From assembly GCA_024225635.1 (NCBI GenBank), contig JAAEMK010000200.1, forward strand, positions 1-64,000: a stretch of DNA of 64,000 nt, read 5' to 3'. A program made the position numbers and the translations under genes. The notes below the pieces were generated by a model. It was given only the letters and a program-made list of their open reading frames with translations. It did not search any database and was not told the origin of the DNA. Source of the DNA: Desulfobacteraceae bacterium (GTDB lineage: Bacteria; Desulfobacterota; Desulfobacteria; Desulfobacterales; Desulfobacteraceae). Shown piece by piece: positions 51,317-60,276 of the stretch (positions within the stretch are counted from its first letter, which is position 1; each line of letters opens with the position of its first letter).

Positions 51317-54300
51317 ATGCCTCCCCCGGCCATGATCCCGAGAAAAAAACCGATTAAACGACCACGCCCCATAATCACCCTCTGTATCATCCTTTTTGTG
51401 ACCATCTCCATCTGCTCCATTGGCCTCATGGCCTCCCTTCCCTGGATCGTTGACTCGGCCTATGTCAAACAGGAGATCTCAACGATTCTATCGGAAAGGC
51501 TCCACGCCACCACAACCACCCATACCATCGATCTTAAATTCCTTCCCCGCCCCTTTCTGAGAATCCAGGGCCTTGGCATGGATATCCAGGGCAGGGCCGA
51601 CCTCTCCATCAACGAGACACTGCTCTACCCGGACATCCTGAGCCTGATAACGGGCAAGATCGACATCAACAAGGTATGCTTCAAAACGGTCTCCGCCTCA
51701 CTGGTTGACGCAAAGCCCCCCCAAAAAGGAAAGAAACCCGGGCTGCCGTCCCTGATGGAACTATCGGCAACGGAACTATTTTCCCTGCTTCCGGAAACCC
51801 AGAGCGACCTTGCCGTTGTGGTTGAAGATTTTCATTCCGACCTGTTTCAGCGGATGGATGCCTCCATTCACGTCTATCCCGAAACCAGGAAAATCACGGG
51901 TGAGGCATTGGTTCGAGGCCTCAATATCGAGGCAAAAGCCCTGCCGGGCCTATCCATAGGCAGCACCATCGCATCCGTGGCCTCGGACCGGATAAAAGCA
52001 CGATTTTCCTACACCCCGTCCGTCCCCCTCACCCTTGACATGGACCTGTTATCTCCGAAAATTCTGCCGAGCAACCCCAAGGCCCCCGGGATCAAGGCAA
52101 AAAGAATATCGGCAAGGGCCGTTGTGACCGACGAGCGCGTCAATGCCGCCATAGACCCGATCCTGCTTGACGCCCCCCGGCTTGGATGTGCCGTCGACTT
52201 TGGGTTTGACCGCAAGACAAAGAATGCCGCCATCACCTTCAAGGGAACCGATGTCAACATCGACCAGACAAGGCGGGCGGCCCTTGAGCTTCTCAAACCG
52301 ATCGAGGTCTGCCGGGAAATATTCTGGATATTGCGCGGCGGGCTTGCCCCCCAGCTCACGGTATCCTTCAATTCAGACAGCCTGGGAAACCTGTTTGACG
52401 CTGAAAACATGGTCATCAACGGCTTTATTCTCAAGGGAGGAGTCCGAATCCCGGAAACAGCAGTGACGGTTTCCGACATCAAGGGAAAGGTGACCATGGC
52501 AAAGGGAATTCTCCACACGGACGTGACCAGGGGCAGTGTGGAGGGGGCGTTGATACGTAAAGGCGCCCTGGATGTTGACATCCTGGGCGACAACCACGCC
52601 TTTGAAGGTGAATTCGATCTTTCCGCGGATCTTTCAAGACTTCCCCGGGCGTTGAAAAAACTCCTGCCCCAGACCCTCCTGGCAAAAGAGCTTGACCGTT
52701 GCGACCGGATAAGGGGCAAGGCCCGGGGTATTCTCGGCCTTAAAAAAGACACCGGCGATCTCGCCGTATCGGTCAAGGCCACGGAGATCACCCTGGATGG
52801 TGAATACAACCGCATTCCCGGAGAGATGCACATCACCGCAAAAGAGTTTACCTATGATGCCGACGGCATCTCCGTCACCGGCATGGATGGGGAGGCTGAC
52901 ATGGGAACCGTCTCCAATGTCACCGGCTCGGTCACCCTTGGCAACGATCCCTTGCTCACCATAAAGACTGCCGGGGCCCGGCTCGACCTGTCCCTGTTCT
53001 TTCCGTGGCTCACCTCGTTCGGGCCCGTTCGGACCGCAACGGCCCCCATCACGTCAGCCCTGGGAGAATTGACGGTTGACCGGGGCGCCATGGCCGGACC
53101 GGTTCTCACGCCTGAAAAATGGCAGTTCGAGATCAACGGCTCCCTGGCCGGTCTGGGCCTGGGAACAGATGTGTCAAAGGCTGAAATCCACGACGCTGCC
53201 TGCGATTTCAATGTTTCCCACAAAGAGGCGACCCTCACCGGCATGGCCGGCACCGTCAACCGGACGGGATTGATCTCTTCGTTGACAAAGGCGCCCTATC
53301 TGGACCAACTTGCCATGCCCCTCACCCTGTCCAACGGATTCTTCACAACAGGAGGGAGATTCCCCGAGTTCAAGGGGCTCCTCACATTTAAAACGGGGAC
53401 CAACCTCTTCCTCGACATCAAGGGCACCCCGGACGACTATGTGGTCAACCGGGCGGAGCTCTGGGAAAACGACCGGACCGATGCCCGGGTGTCTTATCCG
53501 GAGGGGCGTTTGAACTTCCAGGGCAGCCTGGATACCAGGACCCTGGAAACCCTCCTGGCACCGGACAGCCTGACCCTGAAACGTCTCCTGGCCCTGACCC
53601 GGGAAAAACATTTTTTAATCGAATCAAACCGGGAAAACAGCATCACGGTGACGGCCGATTTCATCAACCTTGATACAATGGAAAAAGCCGGGGCAAAGAC
53701 CCCCGAAGCGCCTGCCCTTAAACAGGTTTTCGCCAAGCCCATCACCATAAAAGCCAACTCCGTTCAGTATAAGGGATACATATTCAGCCCGTTTGAGGCC
53801 AGGGTCTCCCTGAACGGCCCAAAAACATCGGTCTCCATCGTCCACACCCGATGCTGCACCCTGGATGGCGCCGGCACCATGGTCAATGACGACGGCGCCA
53901 TTGATATGAAAGCGGCAGTCAATATCCCCAATGGAGACCTGAACGAGACCGTTTCATGCATCTGGGGCAAAAAAAACCTGATCAAGGGAGAGTACTCCCT
54001 TAAGGCAACCCTGCACACAAGCGGCAGGGCGGAAACCGTGGCCGGCAAGGTCCGGGGCCGGATCGACCTCTCCTCCCCGGGGGGACGCATCCATAAACTG
54101 ACCCTGCTTTCCAGGATTCTCTCGGTGATCAACATATCCAATTATTTCAACGGCAAACTACCGGACATCGAGCAGAACGGCTTTGCCTATAACTCGTTGA
54201 CAGTGGACGCCGATGTGGAGGACAGCCGGATCATGCTCAAGAGCGCCGTGATTGACGGTGCGGACATGACCCTCATCTTCACCGGCTGGATCGATCCGGT

Positions 54301-54553
54301 AAAGAAAACCATGGAACTCACCTGTCTTGTTGCGCCGTTCAAGACCGCCGACATCCTCATTGAAAAGATCCCCATCCTTGGAAACATTCTCAACGGTAGA
54401 CTGGTTTCCATTCCTGTAAAGGCGGTGGGCGGGCTCCATGACCCAAAAGTGTTCCTGCTTCCCCCTGCCGAAGTCGGCAAGGGGCTTGTGGGAACCATGC
54501 AGCGAATTCTTGAAACACCGTTCAAGCTGATTGAAAAGCTGCCGGGCAAATGA
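51317..54553 (+). CDS. AsmA-family envelope protein
   Basis: 1078 residues. One N-terminal membrane helix (IITLCIILFVTISICSIGLMASL) and a giant beta-rich periplasmic region. AsmA signatures are the beginning, LSERLHATTTTHTIDLKFLPRPFLRIQGLGMDI, and the C-terminal AsmA_2-like part: GKVRGRIDLSSPGGRIHKLTLLSRILSVINI, FAYNSLTVDADVED and TGWIDPVKKTMELTCLVAPFKTADILIEKIPILG followed by IPVKAVGGLHDPKV. It probably carries phospholipids between membranes. A second in-frame ATG is five codons in. The preceding terminator ends exactly at its ATG, and no clear Shine-Dalgarno sequence is present. Confidence 0.82.
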   Translation: MPPPAMIPRKKPIKRPRPIITLCIILFVTISICSIGLMASLPWIVDSAYVKQEISTILSERLHATTTTHTIDLKFLPRPFLRIQGLGMDIQGRADLSINETLLYPDILSLITGKIDINKVCFKTVSASLVDAKPPQKGKKPGLPSLMELSATELFSLLPETQSDLAVVVEDFHSDLFQRMDASIHVYPETRKITGEALVRGLNIEAKALPGLSIGSTIASVASDRIKARFSYTPSVPLTLDMDLLSPKILPSNPKAPGIKAKRISARAVVTDERVNAAIDPILLDAPRLGCAVDFGFDRKTKNAAITFKGTDVNIDQTRRAALELLKPIEVCREIFWILRGGLAPQLTVSFNSDSLGNLFDAENMVINGFILKGGVRIPETAVTVSDIKGKVTMAKGILHTDVTRGSVEGALIRKGALDVDILGDNHAFEGEFDLSADLSRLPRALKKLLPQTLLAKELDRCDRIRGKARGILGLKKDTGDLAVSVKATEITLDGEYNRIPGEMHITAKEFTYDADGISVTGMDGEADMGTVSNVTGSVTLGNDPLLTIKTAGARLDLSLFFPWLTSFGPVRTATAPITSALGELTVDRGAMAGPVLTPEKWQFEINGSLAGLGLGTDVSKAEIHDAACDFNVSHKEATLTGMAGTVNRTGLISSLTKAPYLDQLAMPLTLSNGFFTTGGRFPEFKGLLTFKTGTNLFLDIKGTPDDYVVNRAELWENDRTDARVSYPEGRLNFQGSLDTRTLETLLAPDSLTLKRLLALTREKHFLIESNRENSITVTADFINLDTMEKAGAKTPEAPALKQVFAKPITIKANSVQYKGYIFSPFEARVSLNGPKTSVSIVHTRCCTLDGAGTMVNDDGAIDMKAAVNIPNGDLNETVSCIWGKKNLIKGEYSLKATLHTSGRAETVAGKVRGRIDLSSPGGRIHKLTLLSRILSVINISNYFNGKLPDIEQNGFAYNSLTVDADVEDSRIMLKSAVIDGADMTLIFTGWIDPVKKTMELTCLVAPFKTADILIEKIPILGNILNGRLVSIPVKAVGGLHDPKVFLLPPAEVGKGLVGTMQRILETPFKLIEKLPGK

Positions 54554-54578
54554 CAGACAAGGAGGTATAAACAGGGCC

Positions 54579-54935
54579 ATGTATCTTGTATCGTTTTATG
54601 TCCCCCCATCCCACCTGGAAATCGTGAAAACGGCGCTGTTTAAAAAAGGCGCCGGCAAATTGGGCAACTATGACTGCTGTTCATGGCAGACAAAGGGAAC
54701 GGGACAGTTCCGGCCCCTTGACGGCAGCACCCCTTTTATGGGAAACAAGGGAAAAATTCACCTGGAAAAAGAATATAAGGTTGATTTGATTTGCAACAAT
54801 GATATTATCAAAGAAGTTTTAAGTGAGCTGGTCAGGGTACATCCCTATGAGGAACCCGCTTACCATGCAATGGAAGTATTAACCTTAAACGACCTGATAT
54901 CGGCAGAGACTGAAAAAAACGACCATGATTCCTGA
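54579..54935 (+). CDS. NIF3/YqfO N-terminal-domain-like (CutA1-fold) protein
   Basis: About 118 residues from ATG 54579; GGAGGT lies 13 bases upstream. MYLVSFYVPPSHLEIVKTALFKKGAGKLGNYDCCSW, GSTPFMGNKGKI and VRVHPYEEPAYHAMEV match the CutA1-like domain that is inserted in some NIF3 (YqfO) proteins and also occurs alone. The function is unknown. The ORF overlaps the thioesterase gene by 11 bases. Confidence 0.75.
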   Translation: MYLVSFYVPPSHLEIVKTALFKKGAGKLGNYDCCSWQTKGTGQFRPLDGSTPFMGNKGKIHLEKEYKVDLICNNDIIKEVLSELVRVHPYEEPAYHAMEVLTLNDLISAETEKNDHDS

Positions 54936-55692
54936 TCCTGATTCCATTCACACAAAAACCGCGGATATCGGATACTCGACGCTGGGTTCCCAGGGACAGC
55001 TCAAAATCGTAAGCATTCTCAACTTTCTACAGGATGCCGCCTCCGAACATGCGGCAGCCCTGGGTGTTTCGGGATTTGACCTTGCCAGGGAAGACCTCGC
55101 CTGGGTCATTTCGCGATATCAGATAGAAATAAAAGCAGCCCCCAAATGGCGTGATGAGATCTGGATAGAAACCTGGAGAAGCCCGGTAAAAAACCTCTAC
55201 GAGCTGAGGCAGTTCAGAATAATTGACAGGGAGGCCAGGGAACTCATCACGGCCCGGGCATTCTGGGTGATGGTCAAGAAAGAGAACGGCCGACCAGTCC
55301 GGTTGAGCAGATATCTTTCGGACAGATTCCTGGAGAAAAGCACCCCCTCCAGCGCCACAGAGATGTTCCAGACGCCCAAGGACCCCGGCAGGGTTGATTT
55401 TGAACTGCCGTTCAAGATACGGATGCACGATCTCGACCTGAACCACCACGTAAACAATGCCATCTACGTGGAGTGGGCCGTTGAAACGGTTCCGGAGACC
55501 CTGCTCCTGAACTACAGGCCGGCAACCATCAATGTCAGCTTTCACAGGGAATCGTTTTACGGAGACGCCATCGTATCCAGGACCCAGATTCTTGAGACCC
55601 CGGAAGGGCCGCAAACCCTGCACTCTATCCTGGGAAAGGAGGGAACCATGGAACTTGCCCGGATCAACATCCTGTGGAGGCCCCAGCACTGA
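54925..55692 (+). CDS. Acyl-ACP thioesterase, FatA type
   Basis: 255 residues with two hot-dog domains. It hydrolyses acyl-ACP to free fatty acid. Features: NFLQDAASEHAAALGVSGFDL and LAWVISRYQIEI in the N-terminal half, and the catalytic segment DLNHHVNNAIYVEWAVE (Asn/His region) in the C-terminal half. Full length for bacterial homologues of plant FatA. It overlaps the genes on both sides, so the run from 54579 to 56653 is likely one transcript. Free fatty acids could be reduced to fatty alcohols for the AGPS-like step, but no reductase is in the window. Confidence 0.88.
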   Translation: MIPDPDSIHTKTADIGYSTLGSQGQLKIVSILNFLQDAASEHAAALGVSGFDLAREDLAWVISRYQIEIKAAPKWRDEIWIETWRSPVKNLYELRQFRIIDREARELITARAFWVMVKKENGRPVRLSRYLSDRFLEKSTPSSATEMFQTPKDPGRVDFELPFKIRMHDLDLNHHVNNAIYVEWAVETVPETLLLNYRPATINVSFHRESFYGDAIVSRTQILETPEGPQTLHSILGKEGTMELARINILWRPQH

Positions 55693-55694
55693 GG

Positions 55695-56171
55695 ATGAGT
55701 GATTGTTCAAAGGCTTATAACCAGGCGATCCGGTTCCTTGCACCCCGGGCAAGGAGCATAATGGAAACAGAGGCGAACCTCAAGAAAAAGGGGTTTGATC
55801 CCCAGGTGATCGAACTGACCGTATCTACACTCAAGCAGGAGCGCCTGCTCGATGACAGGGAATTTGCCGCCCTGTTTGTCGAAAACAGGGAACGATTTCG
55901 ACCGAAATCCAGGTTTGCCCTGAAATATGAACTGAGACAAAAAGGGATCAGCGACACCATTATACAGGAGGCCCTGGAATCGGTTGACGATTTTGAGGCA
56001 GCCCGGAGAGCCGTCAAGACCAAGCTCGGCCAGTGGCGACATCTTGACAGGGAAACCTTCAAGAAAAAGATGATGAACTATTTACGAAACAGGGGATTCG
56101 GCTATGAGGTCTCGATTTCAACCTACCGCTCGAGCCTGGGCCAGGACCATCCACCGGAGGAGTACCTTTGA
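55695..56171 (+). CDS. recX: RecX family regulator
   Basis: 158 residues from ATG 55695. The helical RecX repeats are clear: AIRFLAPRARSIMETEANLKKKGFD, VSTLKQERLLDDREFAALFVENRERFRPKSRFALKYELRQKGIS and RAVKTKLGQWRHLDRETFKKKMMNYLRNRGFGYE. It binds RecA filaments and limits them. No recA lies nearby. It overlaps the asparaginase start by four bases. Confidence 0.85.
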   Translation: MSDCSKAYNQAIRFLAPRARSIMETEANLKKKGFDPQVIELTVSTLKQERLLDDREFAALFVENRERFRPKSRFALKYELRQKGISDTIIQEALESVDDFEAARRAVKTKLGQWRHLDRETFKKKMMNYLRNRGFGYEVSISTYRSSLGQDHPPEEYL

Positions 56172-56653
56172 AAATCAAATTTTTCACCCTGGGCGGCACC
56201 ATTGACAAGGTCTATTTTGACGCCATGAGCAAGTATGAGATCGGATCGCCCAATATCCGGGAGATCCTGAAGGATGCCCGGATCAACTTTGAATACGAGG
56301 TGGAATCCCTCCTGAAAAAAGACTCCCTGGACATGACCGACCAGGACAGGCGCATCCTCCTCGAGGCGGTGAAGGCAGACAGCCACGACCGCATCGTCAT
56401 CACCCACGGTACGGACACCATGACGGAAACGGGGAGCCTCCTCAAACAGATCAAAGACAAGACCATCGTCCTCACCGGCGCCATGGAACCGGCCGGGTTC
56501 AAGTCAAGCGACGCGACCTTCAACCTCGGCTGCGCCATTGCCGCGGTCCAGACCCTGCCCCCCGGCGTTTACATTGCGATCAGCGGAAGGATCTTTGACC
56601 CGGAAAAGGCCCATAAAAACCGGGAGCGAAAACAATTTGAAGAACGGCGATAG
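56168..56653 (+). CDS. Single-domain asparaginase-like protein
   Basis: 161 residues, about half of a normal L-asparaginase; it matches the N-terminal domain only. FFTLGGTIDKVYFDA (nucleophile Thr in GGTI) and VITHGTDTMTETG (the second catalytic Thr-Asp-Lys type site) are present, as is VLTGAMEPAGFKSSDATFNLG. The absence of the C-terminal domain is normal for a distinct short subfamily that still may form the site through oligomers. The start is TTG, overlapping the recX stop as TTGA. Confidence 0.8.
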   Translation: MKIKFFTLGGTIDKVYFDAMSKYEIGSPNIREILKDARINFEYEVESLLKKDSLDMTDQDRRILLEAVKADSHDRIVITHGTDTMTETGSLLKQIKDKTIVLTGAMEPAGFKSSDATFNLGCAIAAVQTLPPGVYIAISGRIFDPEKAHKNRERKQFEERR

Positions 56654-56920
56654 CAGGTAGAACAATTGAGAAGAATATTCCATAAGAAGTATTACAACTT
56701 CTTCTCATTTACACAAAAATTCGAACAGTTACCCCAAGAATATTTGGTATTACCATGACTCTTTTTCATTAAATGGCGACGAAAAAATGCGATCTACCCT
56801 TTGGTGACGATCCTATCCCCGCCATTCGGCTGAATGCAAAAAAACCGGTATAATATTTGCATTCTTACCTTCAATATCGTTATTTTAACATGTATTGGTG
56901 TCTACAAAGGAATCTCAAAC

Positions 56921-57322
56921 ATGGCTACCAGAAAAAGAACGGTTGAAAGACGAAAAAACAGGCGTTACAAAGCAAAAGAGGGGGCTTATGCAGCGATCAG
57001 CCCTCATTCCAGAAAACTCGGACAAATCGTCGATATAAGCATGGGGGGACTTGCATTCAAATATATCGACAACAACGATGAAAGAGAAAATCAGCCGGAA
57101 CGCTCAATCTTTTTGAGCAGCCTGGGTTATTACGTCGGGGAACTGCCCTTTAAGACCATTGAAGATTACGAAGTAACCAATTACCCATCGTTCAGTTCCA
57201 TGAAATTGAGAAAACGGCGTGTCAAGTTCACGGAACTGACCTTTAAACAGCTGTTCGATCTTGATTTCTATCTGAGAAACAACGTGATCGAAACGGTAAA
57301 AGACAACCCCCAGACATCCTAG
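56921..57322 (+). CDS. PilZ-domain protein
   Basis: 133 residues from ATG 56921 with AAAGGA nine bases upstream; the longer frame from 56834 begins in hydrophobic sequence and is not preferred. The N-terminal ERRKNRRYKAKEGAYAAI and VDISMGGLAFKY fit the RxxxR and (D/N)xSxxG c-di-GMP-binding motifs of PilZ domains. The C-terminal half is longer than usual and not recognised. A TATAAT at 56849-56854 may be its -10 box, without a clear -35. It could respond to the c-di-GMP turned over by the HD-GYP protein at 11957. Confidence 0.75.
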   Translation: MATRKRTVERRKNRRYKAKEGAYAAISPHSRKLGQIVDISMGGLAFKYIDNNDERENQPERSIFLSSLGYYVGELPFKTIEDYEVTNYPSFSSMKLRKRRVKFTELTFKQLFDLDFYLRNNVIETVKDNPQTS

Positions 57323-57331
57323 GCCTGGGGG
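57307..57331. terminator. Weak hairpin between convergent genes
   Basis: CCCCCAG (57307-57313) pairs with CTGGGGG (57325-57331) across the stop codon of the PilZ gene. No long T-tract follows, so termination activity is uncertain. Confidence 0.4.
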
Positions 57332-57350
57332 CCGTCAACAGGCAACGATT

Positions 57351-60191
57351 CTAATCAATGGGTCTTATAACAATTGAAGCCCCTGTTCTGTTATTGCAAT
57401 AGTTGTTCGCGAGCGCGTTGACTTCTTCAACGGTTATCGATTCGTAATCATCGATCATGCTCCTTGCCCATTCAAATTTTTCAGGGTGATCGCCAGAACC
57501 TGAAATAACGGATTCGAGCCAATACCCATTGGCTTTTTTCGCATCCCGGATGTGGGTAAGAATCGGCTTGCGCGCCAGATCAACTTCCTTTTGCGTCACG
57601 CCGTTTTCTGCGAGGGATGCGGCAATTGCCCGGATCTCATTCATCACCATGGGAGCGGCATCCGGTTCGACTCCCACGACGGCGCGCAGGACTCCATACC
57701 CGTCATAGCAGCGGGAGGGATCGTTATAAGCATAGGGAGAGTAGGAAGCCCCTAATTTCTCACGAACGCTCTTCCTGAGCCGTTCCGAAAAAATGGAGGC
57801 AACAAGGTTCAACCGCCTTGTCTGCCTGATATCCCAAAAATCGTCGGTCGGGAACGCCAGCTGAACCAGAGCCTTGTCCAGGGCCGTATCAACGGTTAAT
57901 TCCAGATTTTTCCCCTTGGGGAATCCGGGCTCCGGACGATGCCGTTCAAGCACGGCCCCGTTGCGCCCGGGCAGGGTCCCCAAGTACCTGCCAACGGCGT
58001 CGACCACCGTGGACGGGTCCACATCCCCGACCACGGAGATCTCCACACCGCCATGATCGAAAAAGGGCTTCATCCAGGATTCAATATCCTTGAGGGTGAT
58101 CGCTTCCACGGCCTCCAGGGGCGGCAGGCCGAACCGGGAATCGCCATTTGCCAGAAACCTTGCCCCCTCAAGCTCCATGACACCTTCCGGTGTTCCAATG
58201 AGCTGTTTGTGCATCTGCCTGTACCGCTCCTTTGCAAGGGTCAGTGCGTCGGCCCTGAATCCCGGATCGAGGAGATAGGTGCGCACCAGTTGAAACACCA
58301 GCGCCGCCTCATCAGGTCCGGCAGACCCTTCAAGAAAAAACCGGTCCTGGCCGGCCACAAAATGAATGTTTACGTTCCTGCCCGCCAGGGCTTCTTCCAG
58401 CTGATCCTTGTCAATTTCCCCGAATCCGCTCTCATTGATGACACTGGCGCCAAGGAGGGCTAGTCCCGGCATATTTTCAGGTTCAGCCTTCATCCCCCGA
58501 CCGAACCCGACTTTAAAAATGAATTCGCCCCGCTTGTAATCCGTGGGCTTGAGACTCAATTTCACCTTGTTATCAAATTCAACAACGGAAATTCCCAGGT
58601 CGTCGATGGATTTTTGCGCCTTGATGCGGCCGGGTGTTCCGGGTTCCGGGAGATAGGGAAAACTTGCCCGGTCATGGCCCTCCGTGGGCAGCACCGCCTG
58701 GGAGCGGCTCCGGTGAAAAGCCCCCAGAATCGCCTGGTCCGCCCCGGACCCGTTTGAAGAACCGATGACGGCATTCCCGGTCACAAGCACCAGCCGATGC
58801 TCCCTGGCCCATGTATCCCTGAAGGCCCGCGCCACATCCCCAAGGGTCAGGGACCGGATGTAGGGAACCAGGATATCCCGTTTCTGCCGGGGAGACTGGA
58901 ACACCTGTTTTTTGTTTGTCGTCCGGATGATCTCCCGGGCAAGCTGGCTGCTCTTCCGGGTGGAAGCCTCCTTGACGGCGCTCTCCAGCTCCTGGATAAA
59001 GTCGGCCTTGACCCGGGCAAGCTCCTGGTCGGAGAACCCGAACCTGAGCGCCCGTCGAAGGCTCGTCTCCAGGACACCAAGTGTCTCTTCCCACCGGTCG
59101 GGCGGGGTTTCCGCAGTGATGGCCGAGAAATAAACGCCCTGGAGGAAACTGCCGGAGTAAATTCCGGCATCGGAGAGAAGGGAGCCATGCTTTCTCACGG
59201 TCCTGGACAGCCTGTTCCGGACAATGGCCTCAGCCACATCCCGCACGGCCCTTTCCTTGTACGCCGCCAGGGTGTCCGCCTCAAAGGGCACCGGCATGAC
59301 CGTCTCGATGGAAACCGTGGTGTTTCCGGCTTCCGGCTCAAAGTGGTAAAACGCCCTGTCCCGGTCATACCCTTCCCAGGAGTCCTTGTCCGCAACCTGC
59401 TTTGCCGCCCTGGGTTTCATGCCGGAGAACCGCTCCTTGATAAGCGTTTCCACGGTTGGAGCATCAAACTCCCCCACCACCACCAGCACCATGGTGTCGG
59501 GCCGGTACCAGGTATCGTAAAAACCTTTTAAAAGCGCCCGATCGGCATTGGTAATCACCTCTTCCGTACCAATGGGAAAACGCCTTGCAAGCCGGGACCC
59601 GGGAAGTTCAAACCCGAGGGTGGCCTCAAAGGTTCTATAGGAAACCGAATCCCTTTCCCGCTTCTCCGACAGGATCACCCCCCGCTCCCTGTCAACTTCC
59701 GACTCAAGGAGCAGCGCCCCCCGGGCAAAATCGTCAAGGACCAGGAGCCCCTGATCGATGCTGTCCCGGTCGCCTGCCGGAAGAAAAATGTCATACACGG
59801 TTTCAAAAAACCCGGTATGGGCATTGGCATCCGAACCAAAACTCATTCCGATGGACTGAAAATATTCGACCAGCTCATCGGGCTTGAAATGGGTGGAACC
59901 GTTAAAGAGCATGTGCTCCAGATAATGGGCAACCCCTCGCTGTTCCCCGGTCTCGTTCATGGAACCGGCCTGGACGTTGAGGTGCATGCTGACCCTGTTT
60001 TCAGGATTTGCGTTTTCAAGGAGAAGATAGGTAAAACCGTTGGGCAGCCCCCCCCGGATGAGATGGGGATCGGGCTCAAGACCTTCCGGCCCGAACGGGG
60101 CTCCAGGCGTGTTAGTTATACTTTTACCTGCAGGTGCGCAAGCGGCGACAAAAAAAAGACAAAGTACGAAAAAAAGCTTTATCCTATACAT
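57351..60191 (-). CDS. M16-family zinc protease lipoprotein
   Basis: 946 residues. The signal peptide ends in a lipobox, LFFVAAC with Cys 18, so it is a lipoprotein. The active first M16 domain has the inverted zinc motif HYLEH (His 89, Glu 92, His 93) and the downstream Glu in LESEVDRERGVILSE. A second, inactive M16 domain follows (from about 520) with LSLKPTDYKRGEFIFKVGFGRG and the C-terminal R/Y-type segment LGASYSPYAYNDPSR. The size and plan resemble PqqL-type enzymes. It probably clears peptides or small proteins in the periplasm. It stands alone on the minus strand. Confidence 0.9.
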   Translation of the reverse strand: MYRIKLFFVLCLFFVAACAPAGKSITNTPGAPFGPEGLEPDPHLIRGGLPNGFTYLLLENANPENRVSMHLNVQAGSMNETGEQRGVAHYLEHMLFNGSTHFKPDELVEYFQSIGMSFGSDANAHTGFFETVYDIFLPAGDRDSIDQGLLVLDDFARGALLLESEVDRERGVILSEKRERDSVSYRTFEATLGFELPGSRLARRFPIGTEEVITNADRALLKGFYDTWYRPDTMVLVVVGEFDAPTVETLIKERFSGMKPRAAKQVADKDSWEGYDRDRAFYHFEPEAGNTTVSIETVMPVPFEADTLAAYKERAVRDVAEAIVRNRLSRTVRKHGSLLSDAGIYSGSFLQGVYFSAITAETPPDRWEETLGVLETSLRRALRFGFSDQELARVKADFIQELESAVKEASTRKSSQLAREIIRTTNKKQVFQSPRQKRDILVPYIRSLTLGDVARAFRDTWAREHRLVLVTGNAVIGSSNGSGADQAILGAFHRSRSQAVLPTEGHDRASFPYLPEPGTPGRIKAQKSIDDLGISVVEFDNKVKLSLKPTDYKRGEFIFKVGFGRGMKAEPENMPGLALLGASVINESGFGEIDKDQLEEALAGRNVNIHFVAGQDRFFLEGSAGPDEAALVFQLVRTYLLDPGFRADALTLAKERYRQMHKQLIGTPEGVMELEGARFLANGDSRFGLPPLEAVEAITLKDIESWMKPFFDHGGVEISVVGDVDPSTVVDAVGRYLGTLPGRNGAVLERHRPEPGFPKGKNLELTVDTALDKALVQLAFPTDDFWDIRQTRRLNLVASIFSERLRKSVREKLGASYSPYAYNDPSRCYDGYGVLRAVVGVEPDAAPMVMNEIRAIAASLAENGVTQKEVDLARKPILTHIRDAKKANGYWLESVISGSGDHPEKFEWARSMIDDYESITVEEVNALANNYCNNRTGASIVIRPID

Positions 60192-60276
60192 GGGGATTCT
60201 CTACCTTAATAAAGAAAAAAGGGGGGGAGGAAGTGGTGCGGGCAAAGGAGCGCCCGCACCACCTTAATGGAAATGG

